46,411 bases of DNA from Chloroflexota bacterium (GTDB lineage Bacteria > Chloroflexota > Anaerolineae > UBA4142 > SHND01): assembly GCA_004295045.1 (NCBI GenBank), contig SHND01000062.1, positions 1 to 46,411 on the forward strand. The letters run 5' to 3'. A program made the position numbers and the translations under genes. The first letter of the stretch is position 1. Each line of letters opens with the position of its first letter. Under the pieces are notes generated by a model. The model had not been told where the DNA came from, did not search any database, and worked only from the letters and a program-made list of their open reading frames with translations. Positions 1 through 7,642 of the stretch are shown here, in pieces.

Positions 1-261
1 AACGGTGGTTCGGTGACGGTGAATCTATCCAACACAACAGGAAATCTGAACGTCGAATGGTTTAATCCGTCCAATGGAACGACGACCAACAGTGGGACGA
101 CTGCAGGAGGTACAAGCCGCAATTTCACCGCGCCCTTTGGAGGCGATGCTGTGCTGTATCTTTATCAAAGCGGAACAACGCCGCCGCCGACCAGCACTCC
201 AACCAAAACGCCCATAATCCTTCAACCAAAGGAATTTTTGCCCTTCCTTTGGAGACAGTAG
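1..261 (+). CDS. C-terminal fragment of a secreted glycoside hydrolase-like protein (5' end outside window)
   Basis: The frame is open from base 1, so the gene begins upstream of the window. The visible 86 residues (VTVNLS, then VEWFNPSNGT) match the region of the complete protein at 7643-9676 that follows its catalytic domain (VTVDLS, then ARWYDPANGT). That region resembles the putative collagen-binding domain that trails DUF4038 glycoside hydrolases. A short Thr/Pro linker and a basic tail ending FLWRQ follow. The tail lacks the C-terminal beta-sandwich of the paralogue, so this copy is shorter or was truncated. Assignment is by similarity inside the window only. Confidence 0.7.
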   Translation, partial: NGGSVTVNLSNTTGNLNVEWFNPSNGTTTNSGTTAGGTSRNFTAPFGGDAVLYLYQSGTTPPPTSTPTKTPIILQPKEFLPFLWRQ

Positions 262-1011
262 TCTTTACAACATGCGCGGTAGCAGATCCGCCGGAGTGAA
301 ATTGCCACACTGTCTCGCGGCAATAGTTGCGTCCAATGTCACCGATTTCCAACTTTCGGCGGTTCCAATTGCTGATTTTGTAACCTCTTTGTAATCTTGT
401 AATTTACTTGGATTGGCGCTGTTTTTCGGTGGATTTGGGATTTTTCGATTTTCTCGTCGCACATTTTGATGCCCGGACAATCCCGAATGTGCGCGAACTA
501 TCCTCGTAGTAAATCTTCGTGTCTCGTAGTTTTCCGCAGCTCAACCCATACAATCCTCTGTCTACGTCCTCCAACTGGAACCGCTAAAACATAATTTCTC
601 ATCCCTATCGGTTCAAAAGTATGTTGTGGGGCGTAACTTTTTGTTAGTATAAAGTTATCGCTGAACGTGTCTTGGAGCGAATTCCGATTTGGTCTGGGGT
701 TCGAAATCGTGCGTTGTATCAAACGCCACTCTAGTCGGTGACTCGCAGATAATGTGCTGAAGCGTAGAATCCAAACCTCGAGTTATTCAGGAATTTTCTC
801 AAAGGTTTATTGGTTTTTCGCCCGCAACCTTGTTACCGGATTGAAACCCAATTCGATACCGCTTTTTTCCCCCCACCGATTAAGATGTTTAAGCCGTTGG
901 ATAGTTTTAATGCTTGACACCGGCGGTTGTCCCGCCGGTGTTCTTTATTTGCGTTGGTAGAGAATTTGAGCAACGCGATTTCTTAGACCATCTGGGCAAG
1001 GTATCTAACTT
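262..1011. other. Gene-poor stretch between glycoside hydrolase remnant and EPS locus
   Basis: About 750 bases with no convincing gene. The open frames here are short, lack ribosome binding sites and give protein without recognisable features. The only clear structure is a GC-rich hairpin with a T-rich tail at 917-950. The stretch is AT-richer than most of the window. It may be decayed sequence or hold a small RNA that ends at the hairpin; neither is shown. Confidence 0.4.
917..950 (+). terminator. Rho-independent terminator-like hairpin
   Basis: Ten-base perfect arms (ACACCGGCGG at 917-926, CCGCCGGTGT at 932-941) with a 5-base loop, followed by TCTTTATTT. It reads as a plus-strand terminator. 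No gene lies directly upstream for about 650 bases, so what it terminates is unclear. Confidence 0.6.
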
Positions 1012-2355
1012 ATGCCAAGAAAAAAGAATACAGTTACGATTCTACTTGTCGCTGTGATTTTGACAGCAATTCTTGTGCGCGGTGTGACGGCGTGGTGGCT
1101 CGGTGACCAAGCGGTGCCGCTGTCCGGCGCGTACGATCAAGTTTCGTACGACACGCTCGCGCAAAGAGTGCTGGAAGGCAAGGGTTTTAGTTTTCCCTCT
1201 AATTGGTATCCATTTACAAAAGCGGATGAGCCAACGGCGCATTGGTCTTTTCTATACACTTTGTATCTTTCGGGAGTCTATGCAGTCTTTGGTCATCATC
1301 CTTTGATCGCGCGCCTGATTCAGGTTGCGTTGTCGGGCGCGATCCTCCTTTTGGTATTTCGTCTTGGCAGGCGATTGTTTGATGAATGGGTTGGATTGGC
1401 AGCAGCAGCTGCGGCGGCGGTGTATGCGTATCTGATCTTTTTTAACGCGGCACTGATGACGCAGACGTTTTATATCATCATGGTGCTGGCTTCCATTGAC
1501 ATTGCTTTCGGACTCGTTCAAAAACCAACGTACTGGCGCTGGGCGCTCTTGGGCGTTGTTCTCGGTTTGGGAATTTTATTCCGCCAGACATTGCTGCTCT
1601 ACGCCATCCTCTTGTTCGGCTGGCTCTGGTGGACGATGCGCTCCCAAGTCACTTTACCTGCACAAGCGGCGGAACGTCCCGCACCGCAGCCGCAAACTGC
1701 TTCGGCGCGCGGAGGTTGGGCGCCTTTATTCGGGATATTGATTGCGGTAGTGGTCATTGCGGCGTTCATTCTGCCCTGGACATTGCGAAATTTTGTAACG
1801 TATAACGATTTCCTTTTGTTAAACTCCAATGGCGGCTATTGGTTTTACGCATCGAACCATCCCGGACAAGGGACGATGTTTAATCAAAGTTTTGCACCGC
1901 CGATTCCGGATAACCTGCAAGGATTGACGGAACCGGCGATTGATCGTGCCTTGTTTCAACAGGGCTTGCGGTTTATCCTCGCCGATCCGGTTCGCTTTTT
2001 GTTGCTGTCGGTCAGTCGGCTCAAAGACTATTTTTGGATTTTACCGTCAGAACAATCGTCCTCGATTTCAAATATTGCGCGGCTCTTGTCCTTTGCGGTG
2101 TATTTGCCATTTATGATTTATGGGCTATGGCTTTCGCGTCGACACTGGCAACTCTGCTTGCCGCTTTATCTTTACATTGCTTTTGATGGCTTGCTCTGCC
2201 TAACGACGTGGGCGGCGCCGCGCTATCGTTTGCCCAGCGATGTGCTCTTGATGGTTTTTGTCGGGCTCGCTGTAACAAGCCTTGTGTCACAGGTCAAAAC
2301 TCACATGCCGATGTTGACCAACAAAAGATCGTTAAGGGAGGATTCAGCCGGGTAG
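1012..2355 (+). CDS. GT39-type (PMT/ArnT-like) membrane glycosyltransferase
   Basis: A 447-residue polytopic membrane protein. An N-terminal membrane segment (about 8-28) is followed by an extracytoplasmic loop with an acidic residue in GAYDQVSYD, typical of GT-C enzymes that use a polyprenyl-phosphate sugar donor. Many hydrophobic segments follow, with an Arg-rich loop near residue 115 and a large loop at about 275-320 before the last helices. GT-C proteins of this kind transfer sugars to lipid or surface acceptors outside the membrane. Position ahead of the polyprenyl sugar transferase suggests a role in exopolysaccharide or surface glycan assembly. The ribosome binding site (AAGG, 10 nt upstream) is weak. 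The donor and acceptor cannot be told from sequence. Confidence 0.75.
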   Translation: MPRKKNTVTILLVAVILTAILVRGVTAWWLGDQAVPLSGAYDQVSYDTLAQRVLEGKGFSFPSNWYPFTKADEPTAHWSFLYTLYLSGVYAVFGHHPLIARLIQVALSGAILLLVFRLGRRLFDEWVGLAAAAAAAVYAYLIFFNAALMTQTFYIIMVLASIDIAFGLVQKPTYWRWALLGVVLGLGILFRQTLLLYAILLFGWLWWTMRSQVTLPAQAAERPAPQPQTASARGGWAPLFGILIAVVVIAAFILPWTLRNFVTYNDFLLLNSNGGYWFYASNHPGQGTMFNQSFAPPIPDNLQGLTEPAIDRALFQQGLRFILADPVRFLLLSVSRLKDYFWILPSEQSSSISNIARLLSFAVYLPFMIYGLWLSRRHWQLCLPLYLYIAFDGLLCLTTWAAPRYRLPSDVLLMVFVGLAVTSLVSQVKTHMPMLTNKRSLREDSAG

Positions 2356-2475
2356 AGCGCTTGGTTGCAGGCGTTGAAAAACAAAAGGCGAATGGTGTTT
2401 CGAATTACAAAGAATTTGTTCTGCTGAGAGGTTATTGATTGGTACATGGTAGGAAACAAAATTCATGGGGGGAAC

Positions 2476-3951
2476 ATGGATAATATGCTTTTAAAATCGA
2501 CTCTGGCTCGTTCAGAATCAACCCTTTCGCGGCGCGCGCAAGAGCGCTTGCTTTTGGGTGGAATCATGTTTGGGGATGCGTTGTCCTTGCTGTTCGCATT
2601 CTCGATTGCATATTTCATTCGTTTTGAATTGCAGTTCACATTCTTTGAAGATGTGGTGCCTTCGGTGGATCTTCATCGTTGGATCATATTGGGCATGATT
2701 CCTGTTTGGATTGCGATTTTTGCGTTCTTCCATTTATATGATCTCAACTATCTCTTGGGTGGCACCGAAGAGTATTCGCGCGTCTTTACTTCGTGCGCGG
2801 TTGCTCTCAGCATCATTGTGCTTGCCAGCTTTTTTATACCGGTGGTGCGCCTGTCACGCGGATGGATTGCTGTCGGCTGCACGCTCGCCTTTTTCTGCCT
2901 AATCTTTGACCGCTTTATGTTTCGTCGCATTGCGTATCAGATGCGAAATCGCGGAATGCTGATGTATCGCACGTTGATTGTCGGGACGGATGAAGAAGCG
3001 ATTGCGATTGCGGATCAGCTGGCTCACGCGCCAACCGCAGGCGCGCACGTCGTGGGATTTGTTTCCAATACTGCTCCGTCGGAACAGACAATTGCTCTCG
3101 ATCCCCCGATTGTTGGATCCGTTGAACAGCTATCCACTTTGGTAAAATCATTCGGAATCGAAGAACTGATCGTCTCGCCGGCAAATTTGCCTCGCTCAAG
3201 TCTGCTCGAGATCTTTGAAAACTTTGGCAGCTCGGACGATGTGGAACTTCGGTTTTCTTCCGGTCTCTACGAAACCTATACAGCGGGGGTTCGCGTAAAA
3301 GAGATCAGCAATGTGCCCCTTGTCAGCATGAACAAGGTGCGGCTCAATCGCAGCGAAGAAGCGATCAAACTCGTGAGCGACTTTTTTATGGCTTCGATGG
3401 CGCTCTTGATCCTCTTCCCGGTTTATCTCGTAATCGCTATTCTCATCAAACTCGATTCGCGCGGTCCGATCTTTTATCGGCGACGGGTGATGGGGCGCGG
3501 CAATACACAATTCGACGCGTTCAAGTTTCGTACCATGTTTGTCAACGGCGACGAGATTCTACAGCGGGATGCGGAACTGGCACAACAATTCAAGACAAGT
3601 TTCAAACTCAAAGACGACCCGCGTGTTACGCCTATCGGTAGGTGGCTGCGTCGGATGTCGCTTGATGAGCTGCCGCAGCTCTTTAACGTGCTATTGGGGC
3701 AAATGAGTTTGGTCGGACCGCGTATGATTACGGCGGAAGAGGGTCCCAAGTATGGCAAGATGAAGATGAATTTGCTCACGGTGAAACCCGGATTGACGGG
3801 CTTGTGGCAAATCAAAGGACGGAGCGATGTGTCGTACGAGGAACGCGTCCGCTTGGATATGTACTATATCCGCAACTATAGCATTTGGCTTGACGTCCAA
3901 ATCCTGTTTCAAACCATTCCCGCCGTGCTAAAGGGCAGGGGCGCATACTAG
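2476..3951 (+). CDS. Exopolysaccharide polyprenyl glycosylphosphotransferase (initiating sugar transferase)
   Basis: About 491 residues. Four to five N-terminal membrane segments are followed by a Rossmann-like CoA-binding-type domain (YRTLIVGTDEEA) and a C-terminal bacterial sugar transferase domain. That domain has the expected pattern: a membrane helix ending in GPIFYRRRVMG, then FKFRTM, SLDELPQLFNVLLGQMSLVGPR and KPGLTGLWQ. Such enzymes transfer a sugar-1-phosphate to undecaprenyl phosphate and start repeat-unit synthesis. The ATG at 2476 has a G-rich stretch just upstream, but an in-frame ATG at 2446 is also possible. It lies between the GT39-type enzyme and the chain-length/kinase protein, which fits an EPS operon. 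The sugar specificity is unknown. Confidence 0.9.
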   Translation: MDNMLLKSTLARSESTLSRRAQERLLLGGIMFGDALSLLFAFSIAYFIRFELQFTFFEDVVPSVDLHRWIILGMIPVWIAIFAFFHLYDLNYLLGGTEEYSRVFTSCAVALSIIVLASFFIPVVRLSRGWIAVGCTLAFFCLIFDRFMFRRIAYQMRNRGMLMYRTLIVGTDEEAIAIADQLAHAPTAGAHVVGFVSNTAPSEQTIALDPPIVGSVEQLSTLVKSFGIEELIVSPANLPRSSLLEIFENFGSSDDVELRFSSGLYETYTAGVRVKEISNVPLVSMNKVRLNRSEEAIKLVSDFFMASMALLILFPVYLVIAILIKLDSRGPIFYRRRVMGRGNTQFDAFKFRTMFVNGDEILQRDAELAQQFKTSFKLKDDPRVTPIGRWLRRMSLDELPQLFNVLLGQMSLVGPRMITAEEGPKYGKMKMNLLTVKPGLTGLWQIKGRSDVSYEERVRLDMYYIRNYSIWLDVQILFQTIPAVLKGRGAY

Positions 3952-3993
3952 TAACAGGCATCATACGTCTGTTTGAAATTCGTATGTGGTTTG

Positions 3994-4022
3994 TTACCAC
4001 TGTGGATTCAGACTGGTATAAA
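3994..4022 (+). promoter_or_regulatory. Candidate sigma70-type promoter for the Wzz/BY-kinase gene
   Basis: TTACCA (3994-3999), a 17-base spacer and TATAAA (4017-4022). It would leave a leader of about 120 nt before the ATG at 4151. A short inverted repeat (CATACG at 3962, CGTATG at 3981) just upstream could be a weak end signal for the preceding gene. Identified by eye only. Confidence 0.4.
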
Positions 4023-4150
4023 ATTCATGGCGTTAGCTTTGGAATATACCAGCCCAATCTGTATCAGAAACGTGAGCGGTTTTTACAGCTAACACTTTAC
4101 TATTACCGTGTTTCTTGGAAAAATTCGGTGTGCTAGGGAAAGGAACTCGC

Positions 4151-5785
4151 ATGACACTCAGACAGTATTTTTCAATCGCCCAAAGATGGCTCTGGCTTAT
4201 TATCCTCGCGACCTGCATTGCCGCGGGGATCAGTTACTTTACAACTTCAAGCCAACCAAAGCTTTATCAAGCGGACGCAAAATTGCTTGTCGGGCAAAGC
4301 ATTCAAAGTACCAATCCAAATTCGGGCGACCTGGTTACTAGTCAACAGTTGGCGCTCACGTACATTCAGATCGCCAAGACATTGCCCGTTTTGCAACGGA
4401 CGATTGATGCCCTCGGCATTGATATGGCGCCTGAAGCATTGGAACTATTCACGAGTGCCTCGATTATTCAAGGCACACAGATTATTCAAGTCAGTGTCGT
4501 TGATCCAAATCCTGCTCAGGCGCAAGCTCTCGCAAACGAACTGGGGCGTCAGCTGACGTTGGCAGGACCCGCTGCGGCGGAACAGGAACAAGCAAAGCGG
4601 CGCGCCTTTGCGCAAGTTCAGGCAGAGGATTTGCAAAAAAAGATTGAAACAGCGCAAACGCAGATTACGGACTTGAATACTCAAGTTCAGTCAACGAACA
4701 GCGCGATTGAAATCGCGGACAAGCAGCAACAAATCACGACGTTGCAAAATCAGGTCAACCAATGGCAGCAGACCTATACTGCACTGCTCACATTCCTGGC
4801 GCCGCAGTCGCCCAATTACCTTTCGTTTTTGGAACCGGCTTCCTTGCCAACTTTTCCCATTGCGCCAAATGTGTTTCAAAGCGTTTTGGTTGCCGCGGCG
4901 ATTGGATTTATCCTGGCATTGGGTGGAGTCTTTTTGGTTGAGTTCCTGGATGACCGCTTCAAAAGTCTCGATGAAGTTCCACAGCTTTTGCAGCTGCCAA
5001 CTTTGGGATCAATTGCTCGTATTCCGCGCGCCGATCAAAAACTGATTACGAGTCTTCCGCCGCGCTCACCCGTTGCCGAGTCATATCGAATTCTTCGCAC
5101 CAATATCCAATTTAGTGGGGTTGATCATCCAGCCAAATCTATTCTTGTCACGAGTCCGGGTCCGGGTGAAGGCAAGAGTGTGACCTCTGCAAATCTCGCC
5201 ATCGTGATGGCGCAGGCGGGGCTGCGGACAATTCTGATTGATGCAGATTTGCATAAACCTGCCTTGCATCGAATGTTTGGCGTGACGAATGATGTTGGCT
5301 TGACCAACGGTTTGATTGCAAGCGCAAATGTCGAGAGTTTCGTACGCCAAACCAAATTTGAAAACCTTCGCCTCATCACGACAGGTACAGTTCCTCCGAA
5401 TCCTACCGAAATACTTGGCTCGGAACGAATGCGTACTTTTTTGCAAGACCTCAAAGCTGACAGCGATATTATTATTTTCGACACCCCGCCGTGTCTGCCG
5501 CTAGCCGATTCAGCTGTGCTGGCGCGTCAGGTGGATGGTGTGATTCTTGTCCTTGATGTGCCGCAGGTTCGGCGCCAAGCCGCAGTCCGCGCCAAAGAAT
5601 CGTTGGAAAAGGTCGGTGGACATATATTCGGAACAGTGCTCAATCGAATCAATCCGCGCGAACTCGGTTACGCTTATCAATATTCGTACTCGACGAACCA
5701 ACGCGAGCGCATCAAGCGCGATTTGACGATTGGAACCGATCCAAAGATTCTTTTGCAGCGGATTAGAGCTCTTGTGCGTCACTAA
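4151..5785 (+). CDS. Polysaccharide co-polymerase / BY-type tyrosine autokinase (Wzz-CpsD fusion)
   Basis: 544 residues from the ATG at 4151, which has AGGGAAAGGA just upstream; an in-frame TTG at 4115 is less likely. The N-terminal Wzz domain has a membrane helix (about 13-32). A Gln-rich coiled coil (about 145-210) follows, then a second helix (about 245-265) and a cytosolic P-loop kinase. The kinase shows Walker A GPGEGKS (337-343), Walker A' ILIDADLHKP and Walker B IIIFDTPP. A tyrosine cluster YAYQYSY (about 507-513) lies before the basic tail and fits BY-kinase autophosphorylation sites. Such proteins control EPS chain length and export by cycling phosphorylation. Here sensor and kinase are one chain. 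Confidence 0.92.
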   Translation: MTLRQYFSIAQRWLWLIILATCIAAGISYFTTSSQPKLYQADAKLLVGQSIQSTNPNSGDLVTSQQLALTYIQIAKTLPVLQRTIDALGIDMAPEALELFTSASIIQGTQIIQVSVVDPNPAQAQALANELGRQLTLAGPAAAEQEQAKRRAFAQVQAEDLQKKIETAQTQITDLNTQVQSTNSAIEIADKQQQITTLQNQVNQWQQTYTALLTFLAPQSPNYLSFLEPASLPTFPIAPNVFQSVLVAAAIGFILALGGVFLVEFLDDRFKSLDEVPQLLQLPTLGSIARIPRADQKLITSLPPRSPVAESYRILRTNIQFSGVDHPAKSILVTSPGPGEGKSVTSANLAIVMAQAGLRTILIDADLHKPALHRMFGVTNDVGLTNGLIASANVESFVRQTKFENLRLITTGTVPPNPTEILGSERMRTFLQDLKADSDIIIFDTPPCLPLADSAVLARQVDGVILVLDVPQVRRQAAVRAKESLEKVGGHIFGTVLNRINPRELGYAYQYSYSTNQRERIKRDLTIGTDPKILLQRIRALVRH

Positions 5786-5810
5786 GAGCCAGTCCAACCA
5801 TTCCAACACT

Positions 5811-7562
5811 ATGAAAGAACGTCAATTCAACCGATATTCAGCAATCTTGTACGTGGTGATTATCGGAACACTAGCTTTTGCTCTTTATTTGGTATTACCA
5901 TTGGTGTCGGGCGATTCCGCGGGTACTATAGCGGTATCTGCTGCTCAGGTAGCAGCAAGCCCTTCGCCTACTGCATCACCAACCTTCACACCTACGGCTG
6001 CGGGAGATCAGAATACTACTATTCAGACCGCGCGACCGGAAGCGAATGGGGTGGGCTGGGTTGCGAGCAAAGAACCGGCGCCGCATTGGGCTGACCTCAA
6101 TCTTTACGCAGGCACCTATCAAAATCAAGCATACACAAGTATTCTCCAGTTTAATGTCGGCGGCATCATGCCTCCCGGCTCCAAGCTGACATCCGCCGCG
6201 CTAGAACTCACCGGGCAAAACGCGTCAAATTTGGGCAAAACCGGCGAGTGGCAATTAGAATTGATCGATAGTAGCCAGACCAAAGATTGGGCGCAAGCTT
6301 CAACCACAGACATCCTCAATACGCCAGCCCTCGCAACCATCGGAGAACCAATCCCGGCGAGTGCGCTTGGCGTCAGTGTTGTGAATCGCATTGAATTCAA
6401 CGATGAACAAACTAAACTGCTCGAAAAACAGCTCGAGGTTGGGCGTTTAACGTTCCGCATCAAGGGTCCGGCTGACACTGCCGATAATCTCTTTAGCTGG
6501 GTATCGGGCGCCGGCTCGCCGGGTGATCCTTCTGCGCCACAGTTGTACCTCGGTGGAGTGCCGGGAAAATTAACAATCATTACCAACACGCCCACACCGG
6601 TTAATGTCTTCACAGCCGCCGCGTATGTGCGCCAAGCGACAAGTCAAGCCGAGCAGTTTGGCACACCAACTCCGATGGGGTTGGGCGTCATTACTGCCAC
6701 TCCGGGTGGCGAACGCATTGAGGTGACGCCCGTTTTTCCGCCGGAGAATGCTGCGACCGCGGGGGCGATTTCGTCGTATGCCACCGCCGTAGCCATCACA
6801 ACCGGAACGTACACACCCACACCCAAAAACTGGGTTGTTATCACGGCGACACACACGCCCGTCCCGCCGTGGACGCCTACGTCAACTGCAACGCCGCCCT
6901 TTATTCCCGTTGCCCGAATCACCGCGCCGCCGACTCCTACGCGTGCTCTGGTCCCAGACCTGCTTACGCTGCCGCTTCCTTCGTTTTTGAACGGCAAGGT
7001 ATTGGCAAAGACTACGCGCTATGGCGATCAATATGCGTACCGCCCCATCGTGCTTGCCACGGATGGCTCCAGTCAAGGTATTTTAACGGGAGACCTTTAT
7101 TACGATGCCGCACGCACGCGTGAGCTCTATTCGCCCGATCGTCAAAAGCTGCTCTACGTCGCTCCCGGTCTTACAAATGACGAACGCTTGCAGGTCTGGG
7201 TTGAGGACCTACGAACCGGTCAGAAAACCCAACTCACCCATGTGTCGCGCGGTATCGCATACGATCCGGTTTGGTCACCCGACGGCAAGTCTGTCGCATA
7301 TGTCTCCGGGCAGACGGGAAATGAAGAAATTTATGTCTATGACTTGGCGAGTGATATATCGTACCAATTGACGACCACTGCTTTGCCGAACATTTACAAT
7401 CAGCATCCGTCATGGTCGCCGGACGGTAGACAAATTGTCTTCAAGTCAAACCGCGATTCCGGATTATTTGAAATCTGGATCATGAACGCGGATGGGTCCG
7501 ACCAGCGAGTTTTTAGTCGGAGCGGGTTTATCGAAATCGACCCGGTATGGGTGAAACCCTAG
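5811..7562 (+). CDS. Membrane-anchored protein with DNRLRE-like domain, Thr/Pro linker and TolB-type propeller repeats
   Basis: 583 residues from the ATG at 5811, 25 bases after the kinase gene. One N-terminal membrane segment (about 10-32) is followed by a Thr/Pro spacer. A beta-rich region (about 70-255) resembles DNRLRE-type modules, with conserved-looking segments such as LQFNVGG and ALELTG. A long Thr/Pro linker follows. The C-terminus carries PD40/WD40-like repeats (DPVWSPDGKSVAYVSG, HPSWSPDGRQIVFKSN) as in TolB-type beta-propellers. It probably sits outside the membrane and binds glycan or protein; no enzyme motif is seen. Its place at the end of the EPS genes suggests a surface role. 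There is no clear ribosome binding site, so it may be translationally coupled. Confidence 0.7.
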   Translation: MKERQFNRYSAILYVVIIGTLAFALYLVLPLVSGDSAGTIAVSAAQVAASPSPTASPTFTPTAAGDQNTTIQTARPEANGVGWVASKEPAPHWADLNLYAGTYQNQAYTSILQFNVGGIMPPGSKLTSAALELTGQNASNLGKTGEWQLELIDSSQTKDWAQASTTDILNTPALATIGEPIPASALGVSVVNRIEFNDEQTKLLEKQLEVGRLTFRIKGPADTADNLFSWVSGAGSPGDPSAPQLYLGGVPGKLTIITNTPTPVNVFTAAAYVRQATSQAEQFGTPTPMGLGVITATPGGERIEVTPVFPPENAATAGAISSYATAVAITTGTYTPTPKNWVVITATHTPVPPWTPTSTATPPFIPVARITAPPTPTRALVPDLLTLPLPSFLNGKVLAKTTRYGDQYAYRPIVLATDGSSQGILTGDLYYDAARTRELYSPDRQKLLYVAPGLTNDERLQVWVEDLRTGQKTQLTHVSRGIAYDPVWSPDGKSVAYVSGQTGNEEIYVYDLASDISYQLTTTALPNIYNQHPSWSPDGRQIVFKSNRDSGLFEIWIMNADGSDQRVFSRSGFIEIDPVWVKP

Positions 7563-7577
7563 CGCACGATAAAGACG

Positions 7578-7616
7578 AAAAAAGGAACGCAGCCAACTCG
7601 GCGCGTTCCTTTTTTA
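7578..7616. terminator. Bidirectional rho-independent terminator between convergent genes
   Basis: GGAACGC (7584-7590) pairs with GCGTTCC (7603-7609), flanked by six A on the left and a T run on the right. It can end transcription of the EPS genes from the left and of the glycoside hydrolase gene from the right. Confidence 0.85.
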
Positions 7617-7642
7617 TTGTACCGGATACACTCGCTACCACA

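Noticed and set aside
685..715. GGTTCGAAATC, like a tRNA T-loop
   Set aside because: Flanking bases cannot form a T-stem and no anticodon or acceptor arm is found.
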